NCBI GenBank assembly: GCA_000507305.1
Contig: DF239026.1
Span: 249,571 to 313,570 of the forward strand
From: Breviolum minutum Mf 1.05b.01
Taxonomy: Eukaryota; Sar; Dinophyceae; Suessiales; Symbiodiniaceae
Length of the DNA stretch: 64,000 nucleotides
Reading direction: 5' to 3'
How positions within the stretch are numbered: the stretch's first letter is position 1; every line of letters begins with the position of its first letter. The notes beneath the pieces were generated by a model. The model worked only from the letters and a program-made list of their open reading frames with translations, did not search any database and was not told the origin of the DNA. The position numbers and the translations under genes are program-made. Below, one piece after another: positions 1 through 11,257 of this stretch.

Positions 1-80
1 AGAAGTGCCAAGAAATGTGAACCACCAACCTTCGCCACCATTTTTAATCTATCAGTTGGTTGAATGGTATCCTGCTGGTA

Positions 81-200
81 TTACACTCCCTGAACTTTGA
101 CAGTTTCCCCGTGAACATAGGCCGAGTTTCCCAAAACGGAAAGGCTTGTCTTCCAAGCAACAGTTATCAGGGGCGAGCTGTTAGTTGCAGGGAGGGTGAA
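81..200. repeat. Family K inverted-repeat element
   Basis: The left end reads TTACACTCCCTGAAC and the right end is a rough complement (GCAGGGAGGGTGAA). The internal motif GGGGCGAGCTGTTAG recurs near 13.7, 26.35 and 41.5 kb, so this is a dispersed element and not a chance palindrome. Confidence 0.6.
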
Positions 201-287
201 TTTAAAAAATGGTTCTTGCAATAAAAGAGAGGGCAATTGTTTAAGTCACCGAAGTGGCGTATGTCTTTGTTTTTTGTGATGATTCTT

Positions 288-382
288 TACGGATTCTACC
301 ATGGGATGACAATCACCATGAAACACCCACCATTTGGAACATATTTTTGTGATTTTTTCCAACCGCCGAACAAGCAAATCTA
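288..382. repeat. Family E dispersed repeat
   Basis: The core CTACCATGGGATG, then CACCATTTGG, then TTTTTTCCAACC recurs at 2.62, 4.01, 4.92, 13.35, 20.17, 22.50 and 38.16 kb. No clear terminal inverted repeat is visible, so the element type is unknown. Confidence 0.65.
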
Positions 383-2084
383 AAAATACTAGAGCCTGAT
401 AAACTGATAAACCCTTCACATCGCATTGCTACATTGAAAAGCCCATTGCTTGGGATGTCTTTTACCCTCCTCCCATAACAGCAAATCTAAGATATATGGC
501 GATATTGATGCATGTTCACCGGTTTTTCGCCTCTAATTCATGAGGAAAAAATGGCTAACCAACATCCGAGGTGGTTGAATGGACAGTCAATGATGTTTGT
601 TTCGTTGAATTTTGGACACAGGCTACAGCGACTTGGTGAATGGGTGCCTTGGACCCAGTGAGATTGGAGATCATATTGGGTTACACTGAAATGAACAAAA
701 TCCAAACTACCGTCTCTATCTATTTTAGGGAAAGATATTTTTTGAGTCATTTTGACGGGAGTGTTTTTTTTCTCCCTTAGATTTCTCATGTTCACCTCAA
801 TTTTGTTTGGGAAAGATGAATCCATTTTGATGAATGTGATTCAAACGGGTGATTGAAACCAACTAGAAAACATCCACAAAGTCCAAAAATCGAACCTTTA
901 CTCGTAGGGAATCCTGCGTCGTAGATTCCTACCCCTAGTGACGTCATGTGACAGATTTCACCCCCAAAAAAATGGTAGTGAGGAGTCAGGAAATCTCCCA
1001 CATTATGAGGAAAATCAACTTCCACTTCTAATTTGTCCTTGTTATAGTTTGGATCATTTTGATTTATCATTATAATTTTGGCCCTTTCTGTTGAGATCCT
1101 CCACAAAAAATGGGCGCTTGTTCCCTTGCAAAAGCCAGCCACGTTGTGAGCGGCCTAAGGGACCAGCACACCACCACAGAGGATGCCATGAAATGCCAGG
1201 CGCCAACAGGGATTCCCCCTTCAGCTGGGCTAAATTCCTACAAAAAAGATGCAGCAAAAATCTGGTAGAGTTCCCTACCCCAAAAAATGAAGCCATGTTT
1301 TTTTGGGGGTTGAAATTTTGGGGTTCCCCTAATTTTTTGGAAATAGTTTGCCATGGAACACCTAACGGGGAAAAACTCACCGAGAATCAAACCCTAAAAA
1401 GTGTAATCCTCCAAAATCCCGAGATTTTACCGTGAAAAATTAGTGCAGGTCACATCGCTGGTGGTTTGTTGCGAGGTTTTACCCGTAGGTAGTGCAATGG
1501 GTCCAGCTTTTTATTGGCACGGGAATCTACAGGACGAAGTCTGGAATGAGGAATGGAACAGTAAAGAAACGGAATTTTGCCAATAGATCTACATCTACAA
1601 AATAGTGGCTTTTCTGCAGCAAATCTCTATGGTAGGAGAGTACCCCTGAGGGTAGGGTAGTGGTGCACTTTTGGTTACAATTCCCCCCAAAAGAAAACAT
1701 GCCCAGCGAAAAGATTCCACACCAATGAGAGTCCACAAGCAACGACTAATCCTCAGATTTTGCTTTGGGGAATTTTCTAGTTGTGCCTTTTTTGGGGGGG
1801 AGGGGTAGATGTTTTTTACCACAAAACCCCTGCAGGTTGGTGAAATGTGTTTTTTTCTTCCATTGATCAGAGCAAAAAAGAACGGACAGGAAGAATGGTT
1901 CAAATCCTGCCTGATTCACTGGCCTTTTCCGATTTCCCCTCTCAAAAAAAGATGCTTGGAACCCTTAAGGGGGTCCTTAAATTATTTGTTTTTGGGAAAT
2001 CAAACAATGCAAATGTATGGTAAAATGGAAGCATCTCCCTTGTAATAGTGCATATAGTGCAGTGTTGAGGTTGGTAATATAATG

Positions 2085-2184
2085 ACTGGTTGGTGGTTTC
2101 AAATGTTTTTTATTTTCACCCCTACTTGGGGAAATGATCCGAATTGACTAATATTTTTCAAATGGGTTGAAACCACCACCTAGT
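2085..2184. repeat. Family A MITE-like element
   Basis: This is the first of about 20 copies. It runs from GGTTGGTGGTTTCAAATG to GGGTTGAAACCACCACCTAG with the conserved centre CACCCCTACTTGGGGAAATG. It is too short to encode a protein and would depend on a transposase supplied elsewhere. Confidence 0.8.
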
Positions 2185-2426
2185 GACCCCTAAAAAAAAC
2201 CGTAGAGATGTTCACTCCGCACACGAAAGGAAAACTGCAAGCGCACGGACATTTGCGCCTTCTTCACGTGGCACCTTGGAGGAATTTTTCAATTGATTGA
2301 CGCTGGTGACTACCATCGAGAGATTTCTCCTACCTGTAAATCGCCATATTAAAGCACCATTTGGGGATCAATCCACCCCCAAAAACAGAACACAAGGGGA
2401 TTTGAGGGCAAACCGGGTCTAAGGGA

Positions 2427-2572
2427 CTACTTGGAGGATCATCCTTCTTAGTAAGTGGTTAAATAACCATGGTGATCGTAGGTCCCCCTAAGGATCGGGT
2501 TGTGGGACCCCTTCCAAATGGGCTAAATTTATGGCTTATAAATGGGGATGATCCTAACCACTTGCATCCACT
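2427..2572. repeat. Family F inverted-repeat element
   Basis: It opens with ACTTGGAGGATCATCC and closes with GGGGATGATCCTAACCACTT, a rough complement. Related copies start near 13.85, 22.03 and 32.49 kb. Confidence 0.65.
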
Positions 2573-2619
2573 GATCCACCAAGTCCCCAATGGTTTTCCA
2601 GGTGATTTTTGTCCCGGAC

Positions 2620-2705
2620 TCGATTCTACCATGGGATGATTGAAAATCACCATGAAAAACCCACCAGTTGGTGATTTTTTCCAACCACCTCAAGAACATC
2701 TAAGA
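2620..2705. repeat. Family E repeat copy
   Basis: It carries CTACCATGGGATG, CACCATGAAAAACCCACC and TTTTTTCCAACCACC, and starts about 50 bp after the family F copy. Confidence 0.6.
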
Positions 2706-3344
2706 TACTTGGGGATGTGTTCCTATGAACGGTTAAATCTACGGTAAGGAGAAAAATGTAGCCCGGATGGGCAAAAAAGAAAGTCGCACCCCCTTGGGAT
2801 GGAGGGTACCCTAGCTGTTTAACCTGTTGTTTGAGCCCTTTAAAAAGGGATTGGGACCCAGCAAATACCCACGTGATATAAGGTGTTTGTGGGGTTGATT
2901 ATTAAGGGGCCCTCGATCCCAAGGGTTTTCCCACCATTTTCCCTCAGGCGATGCGCCTCAACCGTGTTTTCTTTTACTTTTTTTTCAACCAGTGCGTTTC
3001 AGATGTTTTTCCAACTTTGCGTTATTTTTGGAAGGGTTCTACCCCTGGAAAAAAGCTTGGAAAATATCAACACCATTGTGACTAAGATATTCTTTCAAAA
3101 ATGGTTCATTCAAATTCAACGTTAACAACAAGAACTCCACCTAAAGATGGCCAATTTGGCCCTTGTTATCTTGTGACCATTCCATTATGCAAGGTAGACG
3201 TCGGTCATAAGTCCTTGGACAAGTGACTGTGTTATGCCTGTGATTCAAGTCATGGTTTTCATGTCTTGGATCATCCCTTAAGTACCACACACCCAGAGGG
3301 TTGGGAGACGATCCGGTGTCCATAAAAGGAGGCAGGAAACTGCC

Positions 3345-3686
3345 TCTTTTCGAATACGTACGACCCACTGAAAGCAATGGGCTTGGTTGCAAACGTAGAT
3401 GATCAGGTTGTGCTAACTGTTCAAGCTGCTGTCAATTACCTGACGAAATATTTAGGGAAAGAAGGCGGAGGACACAGTGCACAGAGCCGCATCACTGATC
3501 GATGACATTGTGTGTCACATGACAGAGCGGGAATCTTTGACGGTTGCCCTTGGAAGCATGGCATCTCTTGATGGATCTTCAAGGCATGTCTTGTCGTCAG
3601 GGCATGTGACATCTTTGAACATAAAAGATGATGGCAAGACCGGGGCAAAGGATGTGCCACTCCCAAAATATGAGGAAAACTTTTAG
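3345..3686 (+). pseudogene. Helitron-type replicase/helicase relic
   Basis: An open stretch starting about 3375 reads VANVDDQVVLT, then VNYLTKYLGK, then GGGHSAQSRI. It stops, and coding character continues in another frame (3477-3686, SLIDDIVCHMTERES... to PKYEENF and a stop). The order 'N-x-D-x-Q, then a KY-x-x-K tract' resembles the region after the Rep core in Helitron and PIF1-linked replicase proteins, where similar wording precedes a run of helical sequence. One frameshift near 3480 and the lack of a start or helicase motifs make this a short broken remnant. The family call rests on remembered motif style only; a host gene fragment is the alternative. Confidence 0.45.
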
Positions 3687-4008
3687 GGTGAATTATGATC
3701 CATCGTTTTCGCAGGTGAAGTAATTGGTACATTAGACCTCTCACCCTTGTTAAATAAGCTACTTGGATGTAAATGGTTAGGATTAGGATCAATGGCTTAT
3801 ATCACCTACTTATAGATGGAGTACATGGGGGTTATAACCCACTGATCCGATCACCTTTGATCCTAACTTCCTATGACATAAGGCTATGATATTTGAAGCT
3901 AGGATGACGAAAACATGTAAAAATCCTGCAATTTGGAAGCTAAAGAGGCAAAGAGACGCTTCAAACTCACAACGTGTTTGGCTTTTCAGGTAACTTTTCT
4001 ACGGATTC

Positions 4009-4098
4009 GATTCTATGGGATTCATCACCATGAAAATAAACCACCATTTGGTAGTAAGGTTTTTGTGCGATTTTTTCGCAACCACCGGTCACCAAAAC
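4009..4098. repeat. Family E repeat copy
   Basis: It shows GGATTCGATTCTATGGGATT, CACCATTTGGTAG and a closing TTTTTTCGCAACCACC. Confidence 0.55.
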
Positions 4099-4441
4099 TT
4101 AGGGATGATTTCCCATAGTTGACAAACGAAACCATTTCAGATGAGTGCTTGGTAACCACCAAGTTCGTTACTGTAGCAAAGTTGGGGTTTGTTCGTATTT
4201 TTCCGGACAAAATTTCCAGCCGACATATTCAATTGTTTGATTGCCTGGAACACATAGTGTACCATTTTTTGAGCCGACTGTGGCTGGTTTTAGGGGTAAA
4301 GTTGATGGAAATTCACAGCAATTTGTTTTCCGGGTCAGAACTTTTCACCCAACTAAACATGAGATTTATGTTCGTCCTTGAAGCATCGTTCTTTTAGATG
4401 GGTGGCAAAAAAACACCAAAAGAAACTTATGTAGTTCATAT

Positions 4442-4541
4442 CTAGGTTGTGATTTCAAGTATTTTTTTATTTTAACCGTACCTCGGGAAATGATCCAATT
4501 TGATCATATGTTTCAAATGGGTTGCTTCAACCACCAACTAG
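4442..4541. repeat. Family A element
   Basis: It runs from CTAGGTTGTGATTTCAAG to CTTCAACCACCAACTAG. It ends about 110 bp before the mini-exon at 4.65 kb, so it lies in the preceding intron. Confidence 0.75.
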
Positions 4542-4649
4542 ATAATGCATTAATGTACATACCCATCTTATGCAATTTTACCCTACCAGTTTCCTTTGGT
4601 GTTAAACCATTGACCTCCAAAAACAAATGGCTGCCTCTTTCGACTGCAG

Positions 4650-4695
4650 GTACCCCGACACCAAAGGCCACACTGGTGTTGTCGATGGAGATGTT
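4650..4695 (+). CDS. Mini-exon, unknown protein
   Basis: The 46-nt exon is bounded by a pyrimidine-rich acceptor ending in CTGCAG and a strong donor, GTATGT. In the frame starting at the second base it reads YPDTKGHTGVVDGDV. No domain can be assigned to so short a piece. The gene it belongs to is unknown; its other exons would lie on the + strand in the first 5 kb or across the retroelement at 5.4-11.3 kb. Codon quality and paired splice sites are the only support. Confidence 0.5.
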
Positions 4696-4917
4696 GTATG
4701 TAACTGAGATATTTCTCTCCAGTAAGAGTTTACATCAACTCCAGGTTTAAGATTGTACAACCAGCAATGATCAATTCAGCTTTTGACCAGAAATCTTCCA
4801 TCAAGACCCGATGTTTTATTTCGACACATGAGGGATTTTGATATCTACGATGGTATTTGAAGTGTCATCAAGACGTCAACCACTTGTGTTTGTTTATTTA
4901 TTTGGTGACTTGTTACA

Positions 4918-5000
4918 GATTTGATCCCATGGGATGAAAATCACCATGAAAAATCACCACCATTTTGGTAGGAAGTTTATTTTTCCATCAACCATTCTTC
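4918..5000. repeat. Family E repeat copy
   Basis: It carries GATCCCATGGGATGAAAATC, CACCATTTTGGTAGG and a degenerate end. Confidence 0.55.
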
Positions 5001-5054
5001 CCGGTTCCCCAAAAAAAACAACAAAAAGTGTCACATGTGAGACCATCAAAAAAA

Positions 5055-5153
5055 CTAGGTGGTGGTTTCAAATATTTTCTATTTTCACCCCTACTTGGGG
5101 AAATTATCCAATTTGATCATATGTTTCAAATGGGTCGGTTCAACCACCAACTA
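5055..5153. repeat. Family A element
   Basis: It runs from CTAGGTGGTGGTTTCAAATA to TTCAACCACCAACTA. It lies just upstream of the non-LTR element and may mark that element's 5' limit. Confidence 0.75.
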
Positions 5154-5186
5154 CCAAATGTCTGCCCACCCAATAAGTGGGCCCTT

Positions 5187-5250
5187 GTCAAATGATCTTC
5201 GCGACTTCGACCTGGGGCCACCAAGTTTGGTATGGGAAATCCTTTGGCCA
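5187..5250. repeat. Family H fragment
   Basis: GTCAAATGATCTTCGCGAC matches the start of the copy at 26.64 kb, and TTTGGCCAG matches its end. The centre is shortened. Confidence 0.45.
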
Positions 5251-5427
5251 GTAATAAGTTGGGCGGAAGGGGAACTGCACCCCGTGCACCAATTTTTTTC
5301 AATGCACCATAAGCCCGCATTCTTTTCTCACCTGTTTTCATCGCCGCTTGCCTTGTCCCTGACACAAGCGCTTGATTCGCAGTGACCCTTGCATTGTTTG
5401 TTTTTGTGTCTTGTTTTTGTTTGAATT

Positions 5428-6701
5428 ATGTTTTTGCGCCTGCGCAATTTAAGCCTGGAAGAGAGCGAGGCGAACCTGCGCATAGTGTTTGCTGCCTTTA
5501 CTATCGTCAGCGTCATCATGGGCGTCAACCTGGCAAATGGCCAGAGCTTAGGATACGCGTGGATTGAATTTCCAAGCAAAGAGGAACGCCACCGCGCAAT
5601 GGAGCAGCTGAACCGCAACTATGACATGGAGTTGGCCACTCCGAACTGGGCTTTGCCATCCGTCGATATGTCGACTTTTCATCACGTTAATCGGCTTCAT
5701 CCTACTCACCACCAGGTGCCTCAACGCACCCTGGTTGGAAACAGGCGCCTCCAGAGTGATCTTGACCAGGTGATTCAGGCAGCAAAGCGCGAATTCCAGC
5801 ATATGCTCCCCGCCCGCGGCGAGTGGACCATGCTTGGGGATCGCACCAACAAAGGCACGTTGCGCCAGGTGCTTACATACCGGTTTGGTGGGACCTCAGG
5901 TGGAATGCTGATCCTGAGCCAGTACAACGGCAAGAAGCCATTGAGACCCCAGTGGATCCACAGGATCAGGATGATGCGTCGCTCATGCAGAGGAGTCAGT
6001 GCTCTGATACACCCACGAGTGACGGATCCCGTACTGTGCACACCTATCGTATGTCTGCCAAACACCGGTTAGTTACCCTACAGATCAATGACATTGAGAT
6101 CACGCAGCAACTTATGAAGGCATGGCAGGCCACGAGACGCAATCCCATTGTCGCCTATCATCGAGTACTGGAGACACCTACTGACTTGGTTGGAACTTCG
6201 GATGATGTCCTCCTACTTGAGTTTGCTTCAGATGCTGAACGGCGACTGAGTACCGATGACTCTCTTCTGCTTGTGGATATCTATCTCCAGGGCAGTGATC
6301 CAGAGGACGTCCAATGGTTCAGAAGAGTAGTTTGGGGTCGACGTCTCATGTCTTATAAGGACATTTTGCACCTCTTGTGTGCTGGTGAACTTTGTTCTGA
6401 TGTAGGCCGTCGCTGCCATTTGTTCCACAATTCGGCTTTGTGGCCCTCGGATGATGCTGCCAGACGAGCCCTTATCTCAGGAGACTACATCAAACTTCGA
6501 ATCCAAAGTCTAGATGGTGGTGGTTCCTCCTGTCTAATGATGGAGCAAGTCCGTGATCAAGAGAATGCTGAAGCCAATCGTTTTCTCTTCAGGGCCTCTC
6601 CTCTTTCAGAATGGTTAGGAGATTCGGATGATGACCAGGAGATCTCTGCAGAACAATCTGAAGAAGGGCCCTCCGACCGAACTTCCTTCCAGGAGTCGTA
6701 G
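5428..6701 (+). pseudogene. Retroelement 5' ORF with RRM-like domain
   Basis: It starts at an ATG four codons' distance or less after an in-frame stop. Residues 1-65 look like an RNA recognition motif: MFLRLRNLSLEESEA resembles RNP2 plus helix 1, and LGYAWIEFPSKEE resembles RNP1 and helix 2. The first frame (to 6072) loses coding character near 5.94 kb, and the second (5823-6701) carries on with acidic, Ser/Asp-rich sequence ending at a TAG. The second part (IVAYHRVLETP, DDVLLLEFASDAERR) matches no family I know. A role as the element's RNA-binding ORF1 product is inferred from position and the RRM-like start. No CCHC knuckle or L1-type ORF1 coiled coil is visible. Confidence 0.6.
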
Positions 6702-6794
6702 TAGGAGGAGCGAAAGAGAAGGAGATAATGATGAGAACGCTGACGGGTCGGTGTGCTGATCCTGACCATCCGGATTCTGAGCCCCAAACTAGGT

Positions 6795-7548
6795 ACTATG
6801 CAAGGACAAGCCCAAGACCTACCAGCGGAAGTGGGACACGGAGGACATTACAAGGTGGGCCCAGAACCTACTACCAGGAGATTTCCACATAGAGGATGCG
6901 TGGAAATTGAATGTCCATCAGCATGCTGGCGAACTAGAAAAAGCAATGGAGAGTCGCCTACACCAAGAAGTACAGGTACACAAGCAGACTCGAAGGAAAA
7001 CCCATCTCAACGAGGACACCTGGCAACTCATCCTGCAAAAACGGGCAATTCGCAAAGACCTGGCGACCATCAATGAGCACGGAAGATTTGCAACACTACG
7101 GATTGTTTTTGAAACCTGGCGTGCGGGAAGAACCGTTACTGTTGAACAGGGACAAGGGTATGTGTTGGTTCTCAGAAGCATTGATGTTATGGTCGCCAAA
7201 ACTTTGTGGGATTTCAGGCGATGTGGAAGACAAGTTACAACAAAGATGCGCAAGGATGACAACAACTTCTACCAAGAAATGGCGAGACAAGCTGGGCACT
7301 GTGAAAAGAGCGAGGGCCTACAAAAGCTGTGGAAGAGGCTTAGAGGTGTCCTGCCGAAGAACAAGAGCCGAAGAGCCAATGAAAATCCCTTGGCGATGGT
7401 AAGTCTGGATGACCAATGGCATGACTATTACAAGGGATTGGAAGATGGACAGGCCACTGACCCCACATGCCTTGCGCTTCAATGCATGGATCGTCAAGTC
7501 CACAAATCATCTCGGAGAACTGAAGAGGCTGTGCCACCCCTTCCTTGA
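6795..7548 (+). pseudogene. Retroelement linker upstream of RT
   Basis: The frame opens just after a TAG near 6792 and reads KDKPKTYQRKWDTEDITRWA, then GDFHIEDAWKLNVHQHAGEL, then a basic helical tract (RRKTHLNEDTWQLILQKRA). This is the place where an APE endonuclease would normally sit, but none of its signatures (the catalytic Glu block, GDFN-type or SDH motifs) is present. The basic, Trp-containing helices may bind nucleic acid. Coding passes to the next frame between about 7430 and 7540, where both frames remain open. The function is unknown. Confidence 0.5.
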
Positions 7549-8395
7549 AGCCATCCCGAGTTTGTGTGATGTGGAAGAGCTTCTCAGACGTACAGCTGAA
7601 CACAAATCACCTGGACTCAGTGAGGTGCCTACAAGTGTCTTTCATCATGCAGCGGCAGCTCTTAGCCCAGTGGTGTTTGAGCTCATGATGAAAGTCTACA
7701 TCACTGGAAGTGAACCCATACAATGGAAGGGCGGAATATTGACGCCAATTTACAAGAGAGGTCCATGGAACCAAGCAGAGAGTTATCGGGCGATTATGTT
7801 GCTCCCGAGTTTGGCAAAGAGACTACATGCATGCCTGAGATCACAGCTTTGTGCCCAAGTAGCCCCTCAAAGACCTTCTGGGGTCTTGGGAGGGTTTCCA
7901 CATCAAGAAGTGCATTTCGGGGCACAATATCTTCGCACTAGGAATGCAATTGCGGAGGGACAAGGAGAAAGTTTCGGAGTCCTCTTTGTCGACATCAAGA
8001 ATGCGTTCCATCATGTGATTCGAGAGCAGCTTACTGGTGTGGAGGACAATGGCCAATTTCAACACCTGGTCGATCGACTACAGGTAGAAGAAGATGTCAA
8101 GACCTTCTTGAGACAGCAGGACCAACAAGGGATCTTGCAAGCTATGGGCATCCCAGGATGGCTTACGAGATTGCTGGCTGAAGTCCATCAAGACACATGG
8201 TATGTCATGCGACATGATGGCCTGGTCCACAAAACAGGTCGTGGGACTCGACCGGAAAGCCCCATTGCAGATTTGTGCTTTCATGTTTTAATGATTGACA
8301 TCATGAAGCAGATTGAGGAGAACATTGCAGACAACCTGTGGTTGAGCATGTACACGGCGATTGACAAGAATTTCCTCAATGTTGTGGGCGGATGA
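7409..8395 (+). pseudogene. Reverse transcriptase, N-terminal part
   Basis: Non-LTR type RT blocks are recognisable in order: SPGLSEVPTSVF (block 1/2), GGILTPIYKRG (block 2a), YRAIMLLPSLAKRLHA (block 2), GGFPHQEVHFGAQYL (block 3), VLFVDIKNAFHHV (block 4, catalytic Asp in FVDIKNAF), then TGRGTRPESPIADLCF (block 6, where many relatives have QG). The frame ends at a TGA at 8393-8395. The catalytic DD block lies in the next frame, so a single-base shift near 8.38 kb splits the polymerase. The product would copy element RNA into DNA at a nick; this copy cannot make it in one piece. Confidence 0.85.
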
Positions 8396-10568
8396 TGTTG
8401 CAATCCCTTGTCAAACCAAGGAGCCCAGCCATCTTCCGTTGGCAATCAAAAGAATCGCCCAGATTGTCGGCGATGCCTTCAGAGTCAAAGGATTTGTGCT
8501 GAGTTTTGCCAAAGGAAAGACTTCAGCTGTGCTAGCTCTACGTGGTCCTGGAGCACCGGAGGTCAGGAGCCAGTATCTTCTTGGAGGAAATGCTGGCATT
8601 GATCTAGATGGAGGACAGGAAGGCAAATTCTTACACTTTGTGCCGCAGTACAAGCATCTGGGGGTACAATTTGTTGCCTCAAATGCAGCATCCATCGAGA
8701 TCGACATGAGACTTGGACAAGCCAAGCAAGCCTTCTATGAGATGAAGAGGCCGATTTTCACTAACAGACATATAAGACTGCGCACCAGGTTGAAGCTCAT
8801 GGACAGTCTCATCTTCAGTCGACTCTCTTTTGGTCAGTGTGCCTGGCCAGACCCCACGGTCAGAGAAATGGGAAGGCTGAGAGGTGCAGTCTCCAAAATG
8901 TACCGCGATGTGGTGGGCCAGCAGTTTTGGCAAGAACATCCCCAGAAGTCAGAAGAGATGTTTGGTGAGAATCAGCTTCTGGATATACGTGTCAGATTAG
9001 CTCGAGATCGCCTACAATATGCGGGCAGACTCTATTGCCATGGGCCACCGCATTTGTTGCAAGCCCTGGAAGAGGAAGGGATTGTCTGCAAAAAAGGATG
9101 GAGAAGCAGTGTGAGAGAAGATCTGCGTTGGCCGTGTGCGATTGTCCCACATCTTATTCCTGAGGAGTTGATGGACAACACGACGGATCTGGATGCCTGG
9201 ACTTACTGGTGGAAGGCACACCCTCAAGCGTGGCGTAAGCTCACTGCCAAGGCCGTCAAGCAGCATCTCAAGCAGGAAGAGATCATGGTTGGAGTGAGGA
9301 AATGGCATTTCAACATTTTTCGTATACTTGAAGATGCAGGGATCCAATGGACGCCTCACCCGTTTGCAAGTTTGAAGATGGCGTCTGATACCTCTTTCCC
9401 TTGTGATCACTGCTATCGCACCTTCTCTACACCACAAGGACGAGGTGTTCACTTATGGAAGGCACATGGATGGCATGCGCCAGAGTGGGATCATGTGAGT
9501 GGTTCTACGTGTCCAGCTTGCATGAAGCATTTCTGGACGACGGCAAGGCTATACCAGCACTTGTCGTATATCCCCAGAAGTGGCCAGGCCAACAAATGTT
9601 TCGCATACCTGCAGAGCATAGGACACCGGGTCACAGAGCATGAGAGGCACTATTTGGGGACGGACCACAGAGTCGAGTCTAAGCAGATTGAAGGACCCCG
9701 ACAACCACACCTGACAACAGACCAACTACGCCTTCAACAGTTAGAACTTGAATGGGGGCAGCACCAGACCTTTCTCGCAGAGTCTGGCTTTGACAGAGAG
9801 ATTGCAGAGGACTTCAGCGATAGACTCTGCAGATGGTTCACAGCACAGACACAGGAATGGTTCAAGGCTTTCCAGGACAGTGGTTACGATCATGGGTGGC
9901 GGCGAAGGCTACAAGACCTGTGGACGTATGACTGGGAAGAGCACACCGTGGACGTACAAGATGATATGGCGAGAGTTTTTCTCTACTGGGGACAGCACCA
10001 CCTGGAAGCAGTAACTGCTGAGTGGGAAGACGGCGAGGCGGAGGTGATGGTGGAAGAGGAGTTCTACAATCTCATCCAGGACTTGCCCCCGTGTATGGCC
10101 CAACAGAAGGGAGATACACTGGCCAACCGATTGCAGCACCAGAGGGCCAAAGTTGAGCAACCTGACAGTGCTGTTCCACACAGGGCGGTGCATCGGACGG
10201 GATGCAAACACCAAGGAAGTCATACGGTTGGTATCCCTGCGCATTTCATTGAGCAAAGGCAATGGGACAAGCAGCTACGACAGGTGCAGCATTGGGGAGA
10301 AATTGCAGAAGAAACAATGGTGACTCCACTACCACGGATGGTCACTGGTGGCGAGGCCTACATTGTGGTCCACCTTTTCAGCGGTAGGCGCAGGGAGGGC
10401 GACTTCCATGCCCACCTTACCCAGCTCTGCAGGAATGCGCCTTTCGCTGTCACTGTCCTGTCTCTTGACACGGCTGTCTCACAAGAGACGGGGAATCTGC
10501 GGAGCGATCAGATTCATGGATACAGATTGACAAACTGTATCGTGCAGGATTGGTTGCTTTCACTCTAG
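8361..10568 (+). pseudogene. RT C-terminal part, C2H2 fingers, MTase start
   Basis: This 735-codon open stretch begins with MLWADDVAIP, the RT catalytic motif (WADD instead of the common YADD), and continues with KHLGVQFV, the YLG-like block. Residues about 346-370 form a C2H2 finger (CDHC, 12 residues, H-x4-H), and CPACMKHFWTTARLYQH follows as a second finger-like unit. A long Gln/Trp-rich helical region leads to VVHLFSGRRREGDFHAHL at about residue 667, which resembles motif I of C5-cytosine methyltransferases. The frame ends in a TAG at 10568, but coding has already moved to another frame near 10.51 kb. Zinc fingers in non-LTR elements usually guide target recognition; that role is inferred here. 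Confidence 0.8.
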
Positions 10569-11257
10569 CAGGGTCTCCCTGTAAAACCTTTAGTGAAGCA
10601 CGTCACCAAAGACCAGAAGACTGTCAGGAGGAAGATCGTTGGCCACGTCCCCTGAGGTCAGCAAGAGAGTTGTGGGGACTGGGTCTGACCAGAAAAAAAC
10701 TCAACCAAGTTCAGGTTGGTTCCCTCCTCCATCTCCAAACCTTGTATCTCCTTCTCCTGACGTGGCTGATGGGCGGATCCTTTGTTTCAGAGCATCCAGC
10801 CATACCTCGAGATCCTGAGCGAGCCTCCACCTGGACTTCAGCGTTGATGACGATCATCAGGAAGCTTCGTGGAATCAAGTTGGACCACATCCAACACTTC
10901 CGTTGGGGAGCATCTACGGTCAAACCAACGGCGTTGTTACATGCTGGCTTACCCAACTTTTGGCAGTCGATGAACAAATGGAAACTTGAGGGGGTCGAAA
11001 GACCCACGGCAGTTGCCATCGGCAAGGATTCGCAAGGAAGATACAAAACGGCACAGGCCAAAGAGTATCCACGAGAACTTGGAGGAGCGTTCGCCCAGCT
11101 GGCCTATGACCGCCTCATGATGGTGCATGGGCGTCGATCTATGGAGAAAGATGGCGAGGTGGACCGCGAGTTCTCGGAGTGGTACAGGAAGGCGGTGCAG
11201 GATAGTGGGAACATCCGGAATGGAACGTACCTGCCTGACTACCAGCCTTTTAATTGA
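10500..11257 (+). pseudogene. C5-methyltransferase-like C-terminal domain
   Basis: In this frame IDKLYRAGLVAFTLAGSPCK is followed by TFSEARH. SPC-x-TFS fits the catalytic Pro-Cys loop (motif IV) of cytosine-5 methyltransferases. Next come RPLRSARELWGL, then GGSFVSEHPAIP, where SEHP takes the place of the usual ENV motif, and WGASTVKPTALLHAGLPNF, a plausible counterpart of the motif VIII/target-recognition border. Motif I (HLFSG) lies upstream in the previous frame. The order I, IV, VI-like is right, but ENV is altered and no motif X is visible, so methylation activity cannot be assumed. The reading frame ends at TGA 11255-11257. Acquisition of cytosine methyltransferases by eukaryotic retrotransposons, including in dinoflagellates, has been reported. 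Confidence 0.65.

Larger units (their letters stand above)
1..3340. other. Repeat-rich non-coding stretch
   Basis: No convincing exon was seen on either strand. Open frames here are short, lack splice-site support and run through repeats. It contains copies of families K, E, A and F listed separately; the rest is unassigned AT-rich sequence with homopolymer runs of T and A. Confidence 0.6.

Noticed and set aside
8411..9452. Minus-strand open frames across the RT region
   Set aside because: They are shadows of the long + strand retroelement frame and have no domain content.
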